Assembly: GCA_031216445.1 (NCBI GenBank)
Contig: CM062206.1
Location: 24,271,501 to 24,335,500, forward strand
Direction: 5' to 3'
Origin: Lateolabrax maculatus
Taxonomy: Eukaryota > Chordata > Actinopteri > Acropomatiformes > Lateolabracidae
Length of the DNA: 64,000 nt
Of this stretch, positions 10,501-23,860 are shown piece after piece; the first letter of the stretch is position 1, and every line of letters begins with the position of its first letter. The position numbers were made by a program, and so were the translations under genes. Under the pieces are notes generated by a model. It worked only from the letters and a program-made list of their open reading frames with translations. It was not told the origin of the DNA and made no database searches.

Positions 10501-13500
10501 TAATATATTTATTTTACCACTCAATGACTCCTGTTTATTTCTAATGTGACAGCTGCACATTGTAGATTTAAACTTTAAAATGCATTTGGGTCTGACACTG
10601 TCCCATAATGAAGGATACATGGAAATCCCTTTAGTTTTTTGGCCAAATCAAAGTGAAATGAATTTTATGGATTAAATATTATCTGTGATGTGATTATGAA
10701 AAACCTAATCCACAGTGGTTTGTAGCTGCTTTGCTTTCATCATTCGTTTAGTGTGTGGATGATGTGCTGTATAAAATGTGAAGTGTTAATATTACCTGAG
10801 GCAAACAGGGAAAAAATGAGAGGAGGAAGACTGGAGGGAAGCCAGCTACACCAGACAATTCAGAGGAGCTGGCCTTTTGTAACAACGAAGGTCAGCCAGT
10901 AATAGAGGGGGTCCACAGGGAGTCCAATCTGATCCTGATGCTGGCAGCTCCCAGCAAAAAATGTTAGTCAAGTGGTTTGGTGTTAAGTACTTAATGTGTA
11001 TTTGTGGTGGCTGTCAAGTGTGGAAAGTCTTTATCCAATTTACAGTTGAAGGAGATACTGGGGTTCTGTCAGAGACTCCAGCACACGCCCTCATTGACTC
11101 CCCACCCAGAGGTAACTGTCAAAGTTATCATGGTCTCTTATCAATGTTTGCTGATGTGTTGAATCCACTTCATGCAGTTCTCCTAAATCATTCTAGGGGG
11201 AATAGGGGATAACTTTGGGGGTAAATGTATCTTCAACATATAGTGAAGTTGTGGACCCAAGTATGCCTAATGTATCAGTGAAAGGCCTGTGGTAGTCTGC
11301 ACATAGGCTGAACTGCTTCAGGTGACCTCAAACATTTAATGTCATTAAGTAGCTTCACTTGCAGATTTATTTCACAGGAAGAGAAAACTGAGCAACACCC
11401 CCCTCAGCCTGTGCAGAAGGTAGGGGCTCTACATTTTCTATAGTCGTATTTCCATCTTTTAAAGTGAGCTTTCCCAAGAATGCAGCGTACAACAATACCA
11501 TGACTGAAAAGGCTACCCCAGTCATCTTTTGTTACTTATCTATGTCCTCTATCTCCTACTTTATCAGCTAAGACTATCAGGTGGGGTTCTTACTGCAGTG
11601 TGTTGTGTGTTGTTTCCAACACACAGAGCTAACAGTTTTCCAGGCTGGGGTAAAGATGCAGGTCCACAAGAAAAGCCCACATTCCTGGTGGGAAGGAGAA
11701 ACACACCTACTGTTAAATATTTTGAAAGGATTTTATATCAACAAGTTTGGATGGCGTCGCTGTAGGAAGTCATGGAGGAGTTTTAGATTAGTCGCAGTAG
11801 TACCTCATGCGTGGTATCCTCTGGCCCCCAGTAGAAGTCCGTCTAGGAGCCCTGTTAATAAAGGGAGAGGAAATTACTTCATCAGTGCCATCTAGCATCC
11901 ACACTTGTGACCATTAATTTGTGTTCACATGTCATCTACAAAGGTATTTCAGGTTTATTTCACAATAAAAGCATTAAAGCAAACAAAACAAAACAAAACA
12001 AGGTTTTTCTTAAAAAGGTGACAAAGTACTGTAACAAAGTCTGTGCTGTATCTGTATACTTCTGGCAAATATGCAAATGTGACAGATGGAATAATGTGCA
12101 TTGCCAACAAGTCTAATGAAGTAACATTTAATTTCATCTTATGAAATACTTTATGGTTATAATGGTTACTGCCCGTTGCAGCAGTGAGTTTCATTGTTGA
12201 CTCAAGGTATTTGGTCAATTCTGTATCCAGCATGAGGGGTAGCTGGAAGTGCTATCTGTGTAACAGTAGAGAAATTAAACATTTTCTAAAAGGTAACCTG
12301 AGAATAAATAATTTCTTGACAAAAACTTGATAACCACCATACCTGAAACAGCAATTTATTGAAAACTGTGTGCATGGTGGGGGCATTTGCAGCCGCTCTC
12401 TTCGCGGTGGTGGGTGGCGCAAATGTCCATTTGATTCCATTCCGCACACTCAGTTCTAATTGTAGGCTCCAATATTTCCTGGTGCCTGGCCTCGGCTGTC
12501 CAGCCGGTTTAGAACTGGCACCGACCAGTATTAAAAATATAACAGTTCATCCTTCTGTACTGGCACACAGGTAGGACCTGGTTGCTTCAAATGCTGTGAA
12601 AGTCTGTCCTCTAAAGTCACTGCTAACGCTTTCTTCTGTTTTCCTGGTTGTGTACTCCTTTGTGGTCTGGCTCAAACCCCAATCGCACTCCCCAGCAGAG
12701 ACCCAGCCTGGCTGGATGCTCCAGTGAGCACAGTTGGTGCAGTTAGTGGGTGGGAAGCCAGTGGGGGATTGTGTCCTTGTCGCTTCTGCGTTTCCTGGCA
12801 CCTGTTGAGTTGTGGGGGGCATCTGAGTGAAAAGCAGCAACTGATGGCGCCGTGTGAATGCAGGGATGTAGTTTGTGGGCAAAACTGATAAGAGTCTCCA
12901 GGAATGTAGAGACTGTCCTCCCCAAGTGGAACGACAGGATCAGTCCCCAGAATTACATCTGTTAGGTTCAGGAAGTCAGTTCACGTTATTATACAGAGAT
13001 GAAGACCACGTATGGAGGAGGCTGGGAGGGAAGGATGGGTCTTGTCTCTAACACTTACTGTTGATTTCTTTTAAACATGACCATGTAAGGACTTATATGA
13101 ACCCAAACCATGATCTTTCCCTAAAACTAATCAAACCATAATCCCGTGACGTCATAGAACAGATGCAGTTTTTCAGCACTGATTACTTAATGGTTTTGGA
13201 AGGCACAGAACTTCCAAAGCTTTTAAGACACAGTCTGACAGCAGCCAGAGCAATATTTAAAGGAAGGTTTTGGTATCTAAAAGAGATTCTTGATGACCCT
13301 GATTAACTGATTGTCAAGGAGAAGCACCCCTCACTACAGCCACACCACTGGCAAAAAAAATAGGTAAAAAAACAAACAAAACATTACTCAAATTACAAGA
13401 AATACATTTTCAAAGTCATTCTAAATGAAAAGATTTTCGAATTTTCTTTTTTTTCCAGGCTAGTGGGAGAGTAAGACAAGAAAGTTTGGAAAAGACAACT

Positions 13501-14446
13501 TGATACTGCATGAAAATAAAGATTTGAAAAGTGAAAGAGAACAAGGAAAACTAAAAAACAGTTTATCAACAGATTGTTGAAAAAGAAATATGAGAAAAGG
13601 TGATAGGGGAAAACACAGAAACAGCAAGAATTGGCAAAAACTACTACCAGATCAGCCATTTACACAGGTCAGACAAAACAAACGGGTAATTACATTGTGT
13701 GTGTGTGTGTGTCCACAGTTGTTTTCACAGACTCTCAGGCTGACCTGGGCTGATGTCTGACAGCAGAGACAGAGTAGGCACTTATGGTTTCTGTCATGCA
13801 CACAGTCAGCAGAATGTGTTGCGTTAGAGGTGGAAACACTGGAAACGCTGGTTCAAACCCCAACACAGAGACCAAGTTTGGTGTTTTTCGGGCAAGTTGG
13901 TTTTTTTAAACTTGTGAGTTCAAAGTGTCTTGGGAGTTGAGTGGCTCAGTGTCTGTTCAAGCATCAGTTATTTTCTCTGCATGACTGCACTACCAGTCTG
14001 AGTGGAAGGTTGGTAGACAGATTAACATGCAGGATGGTTGATAGTATTTTGTTTTATTTAAATTCACATGAACAACTTCTTACTGTTTGGGGTACTCAAG
14101 TTTTCTCCTTATGAGCTGGTAAATGTGAATCCAGATCCAGGATCTTTTTTTTTTTCCTCCACGTTTCTCTGCGTTAATGTTTCAGAGACTTCCGGAATCA
14201 GTCGTCACTGTCAGTAGTATTTTAATCCAGATCGCTGCAAAACAGTGACTGCTTCTTTGCCAAAAGGCACCTGTTGTGTCATGTCTGCTGTATTCTTTAA
14301 GGCTAAATTCAAACCGCCTGAGAGATGTGACCTGATCACACGTTGCACATGTTTGACATGTATTATTTAACATGTAACAAAGAAAATCACTCAAAAAATC
14401 AGATATTTTTGTACCTGTGTTGAATTAGACATGGTAAGGCAGGATT
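10501..14446. other. Intergenic, no gene seen
   Basis: About 4 kb with no convincing coding exon on either strand. It includes an AACAA/AAACA-rich patch near 11,975-12,002 and a short (GT)n at 13,697-13,711. Open frames near 12,550-12,880 (minus) and 12,360-12,570 (plus) overlap each other and resemble no family I know. Confidence 0.45.
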
Positions 14447-14649
14447 TTCCAACCCTGGTCCTGGGGGCCCACTGCCCTGCATGTTTTTGGTGGTTTCTTG
14501 CTCCAAAACACCTGATTCACATGATCTTTAACAGGCTTCTGCAGAGGCTTGATGACAAGCTGATCTTTGGTGATCATAAGGTGTGTTGGAGGAGGGAAAC
14601 ATCTGAAACAGGCAGGGGCCCCCAGGACCAGGGTCGGGAAGCACTGTGG
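14447..14649. mobile_element. hAT-like MITE with inverted termini
   Basis: The left end contains 'ccaaccctggtcctgggggc' and the right end its approximate reverse complement 'cccccaggaccagggtcgg'. Inside are the paired blocks 'aaaacacctgattcac' and 'aggtgtgttggaggaggg'. This is a short palindromic non-autonomous element seen throughout fish genomes. It has no coding capacity. Confidence 0.75.
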
Positions 14650-17454
14650 TAAGGCATGATGATGTAAATGAGATCCCCCAGCAACTAGTGTGAAGCTCTC
14701 AAGAGATCTACAGAGGTTTCAAGCTCCAGTTGCAGTCAGAATTACCCAAGATGATGATGCCAGACATTCAAGTGATGTGATGGGACTGAGAGGGTCACTC
14801 AAAGACATTCAAGGAAGGATTCCTAACAACAGCAACAACATCAATGCTTTAAAAGGAAGCGCTTTAGAAACTACCAGAAACTTTACCAGACTGAATAATT
14901 TTGCTTATGGGGCCTTTAGTACTATCAGAAAGGTCAACATTATGTTTTCAAAAGTCACTCAAATATATGTGATCAAACTTTCTTTTGACCATTTACTGGC
15001 AGCAAAGGCATTAGGCACATGGCAACTTCAACAGTCTAGCTGGGAGTGAGTGTGAAGGGGCCTGTTAAAGACTGCAGGGCTGATGAGGGGAAGTGGGAAC
15101 AGGTGCAAAGATGGGCGGGGCAGTCAGGTGATGGGGTAGGTAGGTGCAGAATAACACTGAAGGGGCCTGGGGAAAGTGGAAATGTGGCTGGAGAGGAGAC
15201 ACCATTCCTGTCCTTAAGTTTGTCTGCTGTGGTAGACTATTGGAATTTGACACGTCTGCTAAAAATTGCTCTTTGCATTTTTTTAAATTCATATAAATGA
15301 TGGTCTTGTGGTAGTGATAATGAAATAACTTCAGGTTGAACCTTACAAACTTCTCACTAATGTTAATAACAACAGAGAGGTTTATGTAATACAACTTATC
15401 ACAAGATTTCCATGTCATCCTTCAGAGCAGAGGATAAAGTAAAAATTGGTTTTCCTGCATTCCCCAACAAAGGAACACAAGTTAACAGAACTTTCTTACT
15501 TTATAATGAATCAGTCGGAGGAACCCTGGTCCAGACCTCTGAAACACTGCCAACATCTCCAGTGTCTTCAGCTGTTCAAATAGTTCAGGACATAGGCGTC
15601 TGCTTTCCCCAGGAAGATAAATGACTGAGCCAATCAGGGATTTTTAGGTGGGAGTATGAGGATGTCCTTTTCTAGCAAAAATGACCACGGAAATGGTGAC
15701 AAGCACGAATGAGTTGGACAAAAGGCTGCTGCCTCCTAGCAGCCACTACCGATGAACACTTCAATGTCGGTTGAAAATGACACTGACAGGGCAGAAACTG
15801 CAGTGAACGCTGATAACAACCTATCCCAAACAGAAAACTGCTAACATGAACGCCATGTCATACTGAATAATGTGACAATGTAATGGTAGTTCAGTCTGAT
15901 AATCAGAACGTAGTAAGAGAAAGGTGTAACTCTGAAATGAAGCAGACACATTTGCAGCTATAAAGGAACATTCTCCAACAAATAGACAGGCTTGAAGAAC
16001 ATAGTCATCCAAATGAGAGCACAAGCGGTCTTTGTCGGGAGGATGACGAGCTGCTCGTCCGCCCACGTGACAGAGAACCTTCTGAAGTGTCAGTTTGTTC
16101 TGTCAGAAGCTTCGTCTTCACTCTGCTCCCCTCTGACTTTGTACAAAGTTTCAAAATCCCTCTTCTTTCCACCCGGAGCCTTGGCTGAGAGTAAATACTC
16201 TGAAGAGACAAACACAGCAGCCAGCTTTATTGAACAGTGTGCCGAAAACTCTCTGCGACAGTCAACAGTAGGAACTGTTAGGGACACTGAGGTTAGACTC
16301 GTCTGCTGTCAACTCGTCCGGAGTCCAACATAATGTTCAAATGAAAAGCTGACTGTGAGGTGACACAATAGGAAACACTGTTGTCAACTTTTCATCAGGA
16401 GTAGATGGCGGTCCACGTTAAGAAGCATTAAAACACCGACACCAGCAAAGTACAGAGCTTTCACTCCACTAACGCTTCAGGAAATTCACTGTAATGCTGT
16501 TGCTGCTGACTTCACAGCTATGTTGTTAAATATTTGTAGTGTCACCTTAACCTTTTGTTCCTTTTTCTCTTATGTCATGGACTGGCTCACAGTTCAGACA
16601 AAAGAAGAACATACCTCTGGTTTGAAACACAAGTGAAAATTATTTATTAAAGTAAACTATTTACATCAATGAATCAATGTGTGGAATTGGTGGAAATCAG
16701 TAAAATCAGTAATGTAGATGTGTGCATGCTGAACGTGAAGCAAAGCAAACACAACCAAAAGAGACCATGCAGGAGCTGGGAGGGAGAGATGGATGAACTG
16801 AGCAGGCTGGCTTTTGAAGGCTGTCCTAGCCCACCAGCCTAGGTGAACCTCCTCTGGCTGACAAATCTACTCTGCCTGGCTTCTTCCTGAAAGAGAGGGA
16901 GAAAGGAGACCAAGCAGGACATGGCAGAGTAGAAGGGGTCATCACACTTACTTGTATTAAAGTTTTTGTAGTTAAAAGTATAAAGTATAGAAATATAAAG
17001 GTCATACCATCGATGCAGAAAATACTTCCCGCTAATTGGCTAGCAGGAGCCCATTAAAAATGCATATCACACTGTAACACCTCAAACATTTACAGTTCCA
17101 CTTTTCTGAAGTGTTGCAGAGTGTTCCCCAACCAGCAACAGTTGCAGTGGCAGTAAATTTTCTCTAAAAGATGAACAAACAACTGCACACTGACAGAGTT
17201 TCGTTGCTCTGATTGGTTGTCTGCGCCCGTTGATAACGCCCCTTGGAAATCAAAAATGAACTGAGTGGTATTCCAGGCTACTGCTGCAAATGTCTGTGGG
17301 CTTAATTGCATCTTGCGAACATGTAGCGTTCACTTCTGAAGACACACACAACCATTGCTTGAAAGGAGCGCAGGATACACTCCTTTCTAGCTACGATAAA
17401 CCTGTAGTTAAAAGCGAATATGAAAGCGCTCCTAAATAACAGTTTGCTAATCTA
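14650..17454. other. Intergenic, no gene seen
   Basis: No coding exon is recognised. Overlapping open frames on both strands at 15,990-16,330 are mutually exclusive and have no family resemblance. The minus-strand frame at 15,065-15,418 is likewise unsupported. Confidence 0.45.
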
Positions 17455-17655
17455 AGTATGAAATAAGGAATCTCTGTCTGTATGTATGTTTATCCTTCGC
17501 ATATCTTGAGAACCGTTCATCCGATCAACTCCACACTTGGCAGAATTGCCTAGGAATTAAGGGGGGGCAGGGTCAGATGATCAGATGAGTGGTTCTTGAG
17601 AACACTGCGGGGAGCACTTCTAAGCAGGCACACACTCCGAAAAGCACTGCACTAG
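17455..17655 (+). repeat. Dispersed repeat ('cttcgcatatcttgagaacc' type)
   Basis: It contains 'tatccttcgcatatcttgag', then 'accgttcatccgatcaact' and 'ccacacttggcag'. I recognise this as a widely dispersed fish repeat, possibly the tail of a non-LTR element. No open frame is retained. Confidence 0.5.
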
Positions 17656-18426
17656 TTAAATCAAAACTAAATTCCTCCAATTAATCTCAAATTTAAAAAA
17701 AACGTTCCTGTCATTAAAATGCTGAGTAAACCTGACTTTGATTGGTGTTCCTCCTTCAGTATGTCCCTGTCCTTGTGCAAAAAGACCCAGTGGCTCTGCC
17801 TAAAACTAGTCCAAACATTCTTTGTCTACCTAGCAAACACTGTGACGTTGATCTGACAGACTGCACCAACACTGAAAACCAGAGTGAATATAAAGCCGAC
17901 ATCAAGGTTAAGATGACCTCCGTAGGAGCTACATGGCCACATGGTCTCAAACATTGCAGGTTCGATACCAGCTGGCGACCTTTGTTGCATGGCCCACCCT
18001 CACTAATACAAAAAAAGACTAAACATTGACCTCTGTAGTCCTTAGAAACTATCTAGCTCATGTTAAAAAGGGAAGTGTGCATCTGTGGTATAATATAAAA
18101 CATGTTTTCATTTGAATCTGAGAGTTTTCCTTCTTTTGACACTGTCATGTAAAGCTGCAGGCCGGACCGCTGTGTCTGTGTAGGTGTAGAGATCAAAGAA
18201 TCCTCTTCATCTTCTGCTCTCCCTCTCATGCACCTCCCTCCTCTCCTCTCCACCTTCGCTCTCATCTATAAATGATTACCTTCGGTGGTGTTAATATGCC
18301 TCACTTATACAGTCCCACTTCTAATGCAGTTCCAGGTTTGGGCTGCAGCCACCCTGCACTGCTTCAAGTGCAGGCACACACATAATTATGGCAAACAAAC
18401 AAACAAACAAACACCCACATTTATTA
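17656..18426. other. Intergenic, no gene seen
   Basis: Non-coding. Short frames at 17,742-18,029 (plus) and 18,053-18,265 (minus) show no domain. Confidence 0.4.
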
Positions 18427-18463
18427 CAAACACACACACAGACACACACACACACACACACAC
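18427..18463 (+). repeat. (CA)n microsatellite, interrupted
   Basis: CA run with a single CAGA interruption. Confidence 0.9.
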
Positions 18464-18812
18464 TCCTGTGGCTGCTTCATATTACTTTTTGCTACTAGTT
18501 TTAATTTCAGGAGTTTGACTGTGCTGTGGAATATTAGTTTTTAAACTCGTTTTTGGGCTCTAGCAAGGTTTTATTAAAGAGTAACATAACACTAAATCCA
18601 ATTTTTGGAGTTAGTAAATTGCATGTACAGTCACTTTATTACACAATCTATTGATCCTGAGTGAACCTCCTGTCATTCTGTTCCCTTTTTTGAATATGTG
18701 GAGGGGGTGTGTTCAAGCTAAAACAGGGTGATAAGTTGCTCTTCAAGTGAAAGAAGGTTTGGGGGTTTTAATTCTCCTACACTTAAGTATGCATCTCTCT
18801 ATCTCTCGCTCG

Positions 18813-18813
<1 letters not shown>

Positions 18814-18845
<32 letters not shown>
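18814..18845 (+). repeat. (GT)n microsatellite
   Basis: About sixteen GT units, immediately upstream of the LINE remnant. Confidence 0.95.
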
Positions 18846-18846
<1 letters not shown>

Positions 18847-18867
18847 TCCCCCACCAGAACTTCCTAA

Positions 18868-19200
18868 CTTTTACAACCCAGACCCTCCTTTTGTCCTTAT
18901 ACCACACTTCAGATACCTTGGTAGCATCCTCTGTGGTGACTGCAACACCAAACACAACATCCAGAACAGGATCCAACAGGCCTCGTGCTCCTCAAGGAGC
19001 GGGCCTGCTGTCCTCAGCAGCAAGAGCATAAATGCTGAGAGAAAAACAGGGAGGAAAAGCACCTGGCAAAGAAGCACATTTGACACAAATCCACGGCTGC
19101 TAACACTACACCTACGTGTGCACGGCCTGTGGAAGACTGTATATCCTGCATTGGATGTTACAGCCAACAAAGGACTCACAACAAACAAAAGTAGGAAATG
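18868..19200 (+). mobile_element. 3' end of a degenerate non-LTR retrotransposon (LINE) ORF
   Basis: The plus-strand frame reads HFRYLGSILCGDCNTKHNIQ followed by NRIQQAS, the conserved C-terminal end of the LINE reverse transcriptase domain (F-x-YLGS-x-L ... I-x-x-RI-x-x-A). After frame changes, a C-terminal Cys-rich finger remnant, CTACGRLY, can be read near 19,115-19,140. The frame is broken, so the copy is inactive. Confidence 0.7.
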
Positions 19201-22179
19201 ATGGACAACCCAGAGGGTGACTGCTTGTCAGAATAAATGAGCATTAAGGAAACATTGTCTTAAAATGCAGTAACCCACTTTTAATGGCACATAAAATTGA
19301 TCTTTGTGATTCTATACAATTTGTCACCTGACTGGAGATCTAACTGTACGACCAAAAACGTTGTTTTACACACTCAGAGCTAAGAATGACAGCTGTGTCA
19401 CTCCACATCAAAACATCTTCAGATCACTTAAAAAAGCTACAAAACGTCAGTCAGGCTTTTAGAGCTGCAGCCCCATCTCTTAACACAAATATCCCACAGT
19501 GGGGCCTCTTTGGTTACGTAGATTCCCTTCCACTCAAATATCTGAGATAGCAGCACCAATACAACGGAATAAAAATCATTTCTTAATCTTTTTCAGCCTT
19601 TATTTACAAAGGGGAAGTGTCTTATCATTCATTCCATCATTTCTACACTGTGTTTACCATTGAAATATCTTTCTGTGACGACAGTACAACTAACAGTATC
19701 ATAGGCACAAGAAGATTCATAACTAAACTGACTCAGCAATGTCGCCCTAAAGTTAGAAATAGCATTAGTCACCAAATGCTACTGGTCATACCAGACCAAG
19801 TTAGGCTGTACAGCATAACCCTGGAGTGTATTAAATTGAGCAAGAGTGTGTTTTAAATTTTCCTAATTTAACTTTTCAATTGTAATGTAATATTAGTTGC
19901 TAAAAGTGTTCGTCTATTACTTCAGCATAAACCTCCTGAGCATGGAGAACCAACGTTTTCCAGATCCAGTGAATTAGCTGTGATGTTGGTATGTGTTGCT
20001 GAGTCAAAAGACTGGAGACCTTTGAAACACTGGATACCACTTAGTTATTCACAGTGACCAACTAGAAGCAGATTTGACTGTAATCAGCTACTGTATTGAA
20101 ATACTGCGCAAAAAAAATTAGTTTACACCTTGATTGACAAGAGAGACTAAAGGAACTGAAACGTGTTTGCTTTGATTTTGAATCTTGACCAATAATCAGG
20201 TTGAAGTTTGCCTTCCAGGCTTCCAGGGAAAGTCAGACACAGAGGAAGGTTTCAGACGAAAGTTACTAAGTCGACATAACAAAGAGAGATGACAGATCAA
20301 AGTTTCCTACACGGCAGATCAAAGATGAACATCAGCAGTATAAATAGATCCAGTCCTTCTCAGCATCTCCTCAGGATAAATGGTATGAACTTGGACGCCG
20401 TGAAATGGGATTGATGCAACCTCCTGCAAACATGAGAGACGGGGGGAATCCAGGGATTAACAGTGCAGAGCTATTACTTCACTGTAACTTTATGCTATTG
20501 TATTTTTATCAGCTATTATATTACTGATTATCTGTATAACATTATTTCACTCAATGCTCATACACAGAATTGTGTACAGAATCAATAAACCTTTCTGAAG
20601 CATCGCCTCTTCTTCGTCAGACGACAATACAGTAATGTGGCATCATACTGTGTGATGTAATTCTGCTTCAGTGGATCAAAGTGGAATGTTCAAACATATC
20701 TCCAGCGTCTCAATGGAAAAATTGCTCCAATGCACTGAAAGTTTAGCTCCCCCAAATCCCAGAATGCAGTGTAGAAATCAGTTTGCAGGGTTTGTTTGTA
20801 GCTCACTCGAGCAGAAATAATGTGTAAATGACGTACAACGCCACTAGACTTACCTTGAATTATGGGAAACTCCCAAAATGCCCAAATTAAAGATAGCTGC
20901 TAAACAAAATTGGATTTATTTCAAGTTTATTTGTTGAAAGTAATTTAGAGTGGATATATAGGTCGTTTTTTCCTCACTTTTCAATACACCTTTGCTCTTC
21001 CTCACAGCAGATATCTGACTTGTAATTATTTAACATGTTTAATAATCAATAGTTGCAGTCCAGTTAATCGTGCCAGCGCCCTGCTGTTGACCATGCTGGC
21101 TCACATGGAAGGCTTACTGAGACACTTGCATGGAACAAAGCCATGGTTAATGTTATTAGCTCCACTTGTGCTTTCGTTGCCGTGGGACAGCCTGTCACAG
21201 TGGCTCTCGCTGATAAGGCCGACCAAATCAAACTTTTAATTAGTCCAACTAGCTGCAGCTGCTCTGAAGTGTGTGTGGAAAGGCTCCCAGGAGGGACTGA
21301 GTGCAGGAGATGTGCACAAAATAGAACCAGACTTCATTTATAAATGTTATTATAGTTACAGTTTCACACTGTGGGTGCAACAGTTAATAATATTTTGTTG
21401 TCATGATTTTTTTACTGTCTGGTGTTCATAACTCTGAGGAGATACTGCCTGTTGGTGTGTCTGCTCTGGTGAAATGATGGAGTCTGATGAACTTGGTCTC
21501 CTTTAAATCAGTTACTCTTAGTCAGTACAATTGTTACCATAAGTGATAGAAGTACAAACATAAGATTAATAAGACATTTTTCCTGTTGGATCTCATTTCT
21601 CAAATAACAAGAACCTGAAAGTAAAGATATTCAGAGATTCAATATTATGTCTAATGATAATAATTTCTGCAGTGTCAGAGCTGTCACGGCTGGCATTTAC
21701 AGTATATTATTTGAACCAGTTTGGATTTGTAAAACATACCATACACTCTACTGTGTATTGTATTTAATATTGTATTGTATGCAAGGTCTCACTCGGTACA
21801 TGGAAACATCTGAGATCACTGAGCCATCAACGTGCTTTAACAGGCACTGAGCTGATTAGACTGTATTGAAGTGAGGTTATGTGTTTGGATGTAGAGGGAG
21901 AGGCAGAGCACAGGCGTGTTTCTTCTTCAGAAGAAGAAGAAGAAGAAGCGATAGAGTCTTAGACCTCTGTGTATTTAAAGGAAGGATGTGGGCTGCTGGT
22001 CAGGCACCAGTGGAGCTAATTAAGTTACTGCTTCCTGCATAATTTAAAGTATTTTATGTTAACGAGGCAGAGTGATGACGGACGGCCTCCTGGATACCGT
22101 TTCAGGGCTGGAATGAGAACGATAAGCGCTGCTGCTCAAGACTCGTTCGCCCAGAAGTCCCTCTGACTCTGGTGGATGT

Positions 22180-22183
22180 CACA

Positions 22184-22225
<42 letters not shown>
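22180..22225 (+). repeat. (CA)n microsatellite
   Basis: About 22 CA units with one early TCACA interruption. Confidence 0.95.
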
Positions 22226-22226
<1 letters not shown>

Positions 22227-22913
22227 TCTTTCTGTATTTCCTGGGGCTAGCTGACATGAGATGGTAAAATAAAGGAGTTATGGTGGTTTATTGACCTGCA
22301 CGTCTCCTCTGGCCACATCACTCTTTTTCTCTCACACACACAGCCATAAGCACAATGTATTGACCTGTCCATCAAAAGTGAGCGATTAATTGCAACACCT
22401 GGGCTTCATTATTTCTGTCATACACGTAGCATCTATCCATCAGTGCTTCGAATGATCAGAATATAAACTAAAATGTGCAGATGTTATCAGTCAGCACATT
22501 CCTTCCAAATATGTCTTAGAATCTCTTAGGAAAAGTTAATGAAAGAAAACTGGAAGTGATGAGAACTTGCTACATGACAGCAGTGACAGGCAATTGCAGG
22601 AACAACCGGAACCGGTTACACAATATTTTCGGGGGCATGCGGGAAATTATAATAATAAAAAAGGGCAGTGATGAAATATAATTGTCGTCAAACCGATTCC
22701 AATGCTGGAATCCCTCCAGTCAGTGTTTGCCTTGGGAATCGGTCTGCCTTTCAACTCTCTGACAGCTCATTCGCAGGCAACGTCACAGAAGAGCTGAGCA
22801 GAGCAGCAGAGCGGAGCTGTCAATCACACATATACAACAGCGAGCACACATCTATCCCAGGGACATGTTATAATGATCCCTCCATGTCAGTGGGTAAGTC
22901 ATGCAGCAGGTGT

Positions 22914-22940
22914 TTGTGTGTGTGTGTGTGTGTGTGTGTG
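22914..22940 (+). repeat. (GT)n microsatellite
   Basis: About thirteen GT units. Confidence 0.95.
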
Positions 22941-23499
22941 AAGGATGGTGTTTTCTTCTTCAAATATCTCAAGGATGTAGCGGTTTGATTGGCTTTTATT
23001 AGATGTTTCATCCGATTTTGGATTTAACAAATGGAAAAAGTAAAGACTCTAGTACTCATTTAGTCCTGTATTAAGTTATAAAATCATGCCTTTCTTAAAA
23101 TCAAATCAGGCACAGTAAAGGCCGAAATGTGTCTGTATGCAAGTTCACACAACATCAATGCAGTTATGGCACAAATCCAAAGCCAATAAAGTACACATAT
23201 AAAGTATACCCTCACCTTGTGCTTTAAAAAATAAATAAATAAACTCACATTTTGGTAAAAACATCTACTTCTAGGCTCTTATAAGAGGCATAATATTTAG
23301 TCCTAGTAGTCCATGATGTATGAAACATAAATTTGTGTAATAAAGCTTAAATCGCAACTAAGCAGCTGAAAATCTTGTATTTGCTGGCCTTTAAGTGAGG
23401 TAGAAGTGTATGCCTTGGTACTCTGTGACATCACTGTTGGGTGTGGTTGCAGGTGAAGTGGAACACACCCAGCAGCACAACAGGCAGTGAGACACTGCT

Positions 23500-23860
23500 T
23501 CTCAGACACGTTACTGTAATTTAAACTGCACTTAAAGCTGCATTCATTGATTTTTGGCCACTTGGTGGCAGCACAAGGCAACATTGACTATTATTATTAT
23601 CATGGTTATGACCTTGAGAAGTTGTTATGGTGAACTTGTTGGAACACAATTGACTGTTTAAACATTTGGCAGGCACAGAGCAATATTAGCATTCATTTGG
23701 AATAAATTTGCTGTCCAAGTGACAAATGTAAATTCAGTATTCACTCTACAATCCTCAGAAAAATAACCGCTAAATGCTCCACTATGTTCACCAGCTAGTC
23801 GCTAACTTTGTCTGTATGTTGTTTGGTGCTGGGAAGGTAGTGTATAGATGAGTTGATGAG
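23500..23860 (+). repeat. Dispersed repeat, family A, copy 2
   Basis: It contains 'tgatttttggccacttgg', 'cattcatttggaataaat', 'cgctaaatgctccactatg' and 'tgtttggtgctgggaagg'. These match the block order of 1,150-1,440 and extend the element further on the left. Confidence 0.65.

Larger units (their letters stand above)
19201..23499. other. Intergenic, no gene seen
   Basis: About 4.3 kb without a recognisable exon. It carries a (GAA)n tract near 21,927-21,950 and a long (CA)n at 22,180-22,225. Stretches at 21,150-21,330 and 21,960-22,100 are balanced in composition and carry GATA-like (CTGATAAGG) and homeobox-like (TTTAATTAG, CTAATTAAG) motifs, as enhancers often do. This is only suggestive. 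Confidence 0.4.

Noticed and set aside
16005..16333. Overlapping open frames on both strands
   Set aside because: Mutually exclusive, no recognisable domain, no splice-consistent neighbours.
22180..22225. CA tract considered as part of a CRISPR-like or telomeric array
   Set aside because: Plain dinucleotide microsatellite, with no spacers and no telomeric TTAGGG units.
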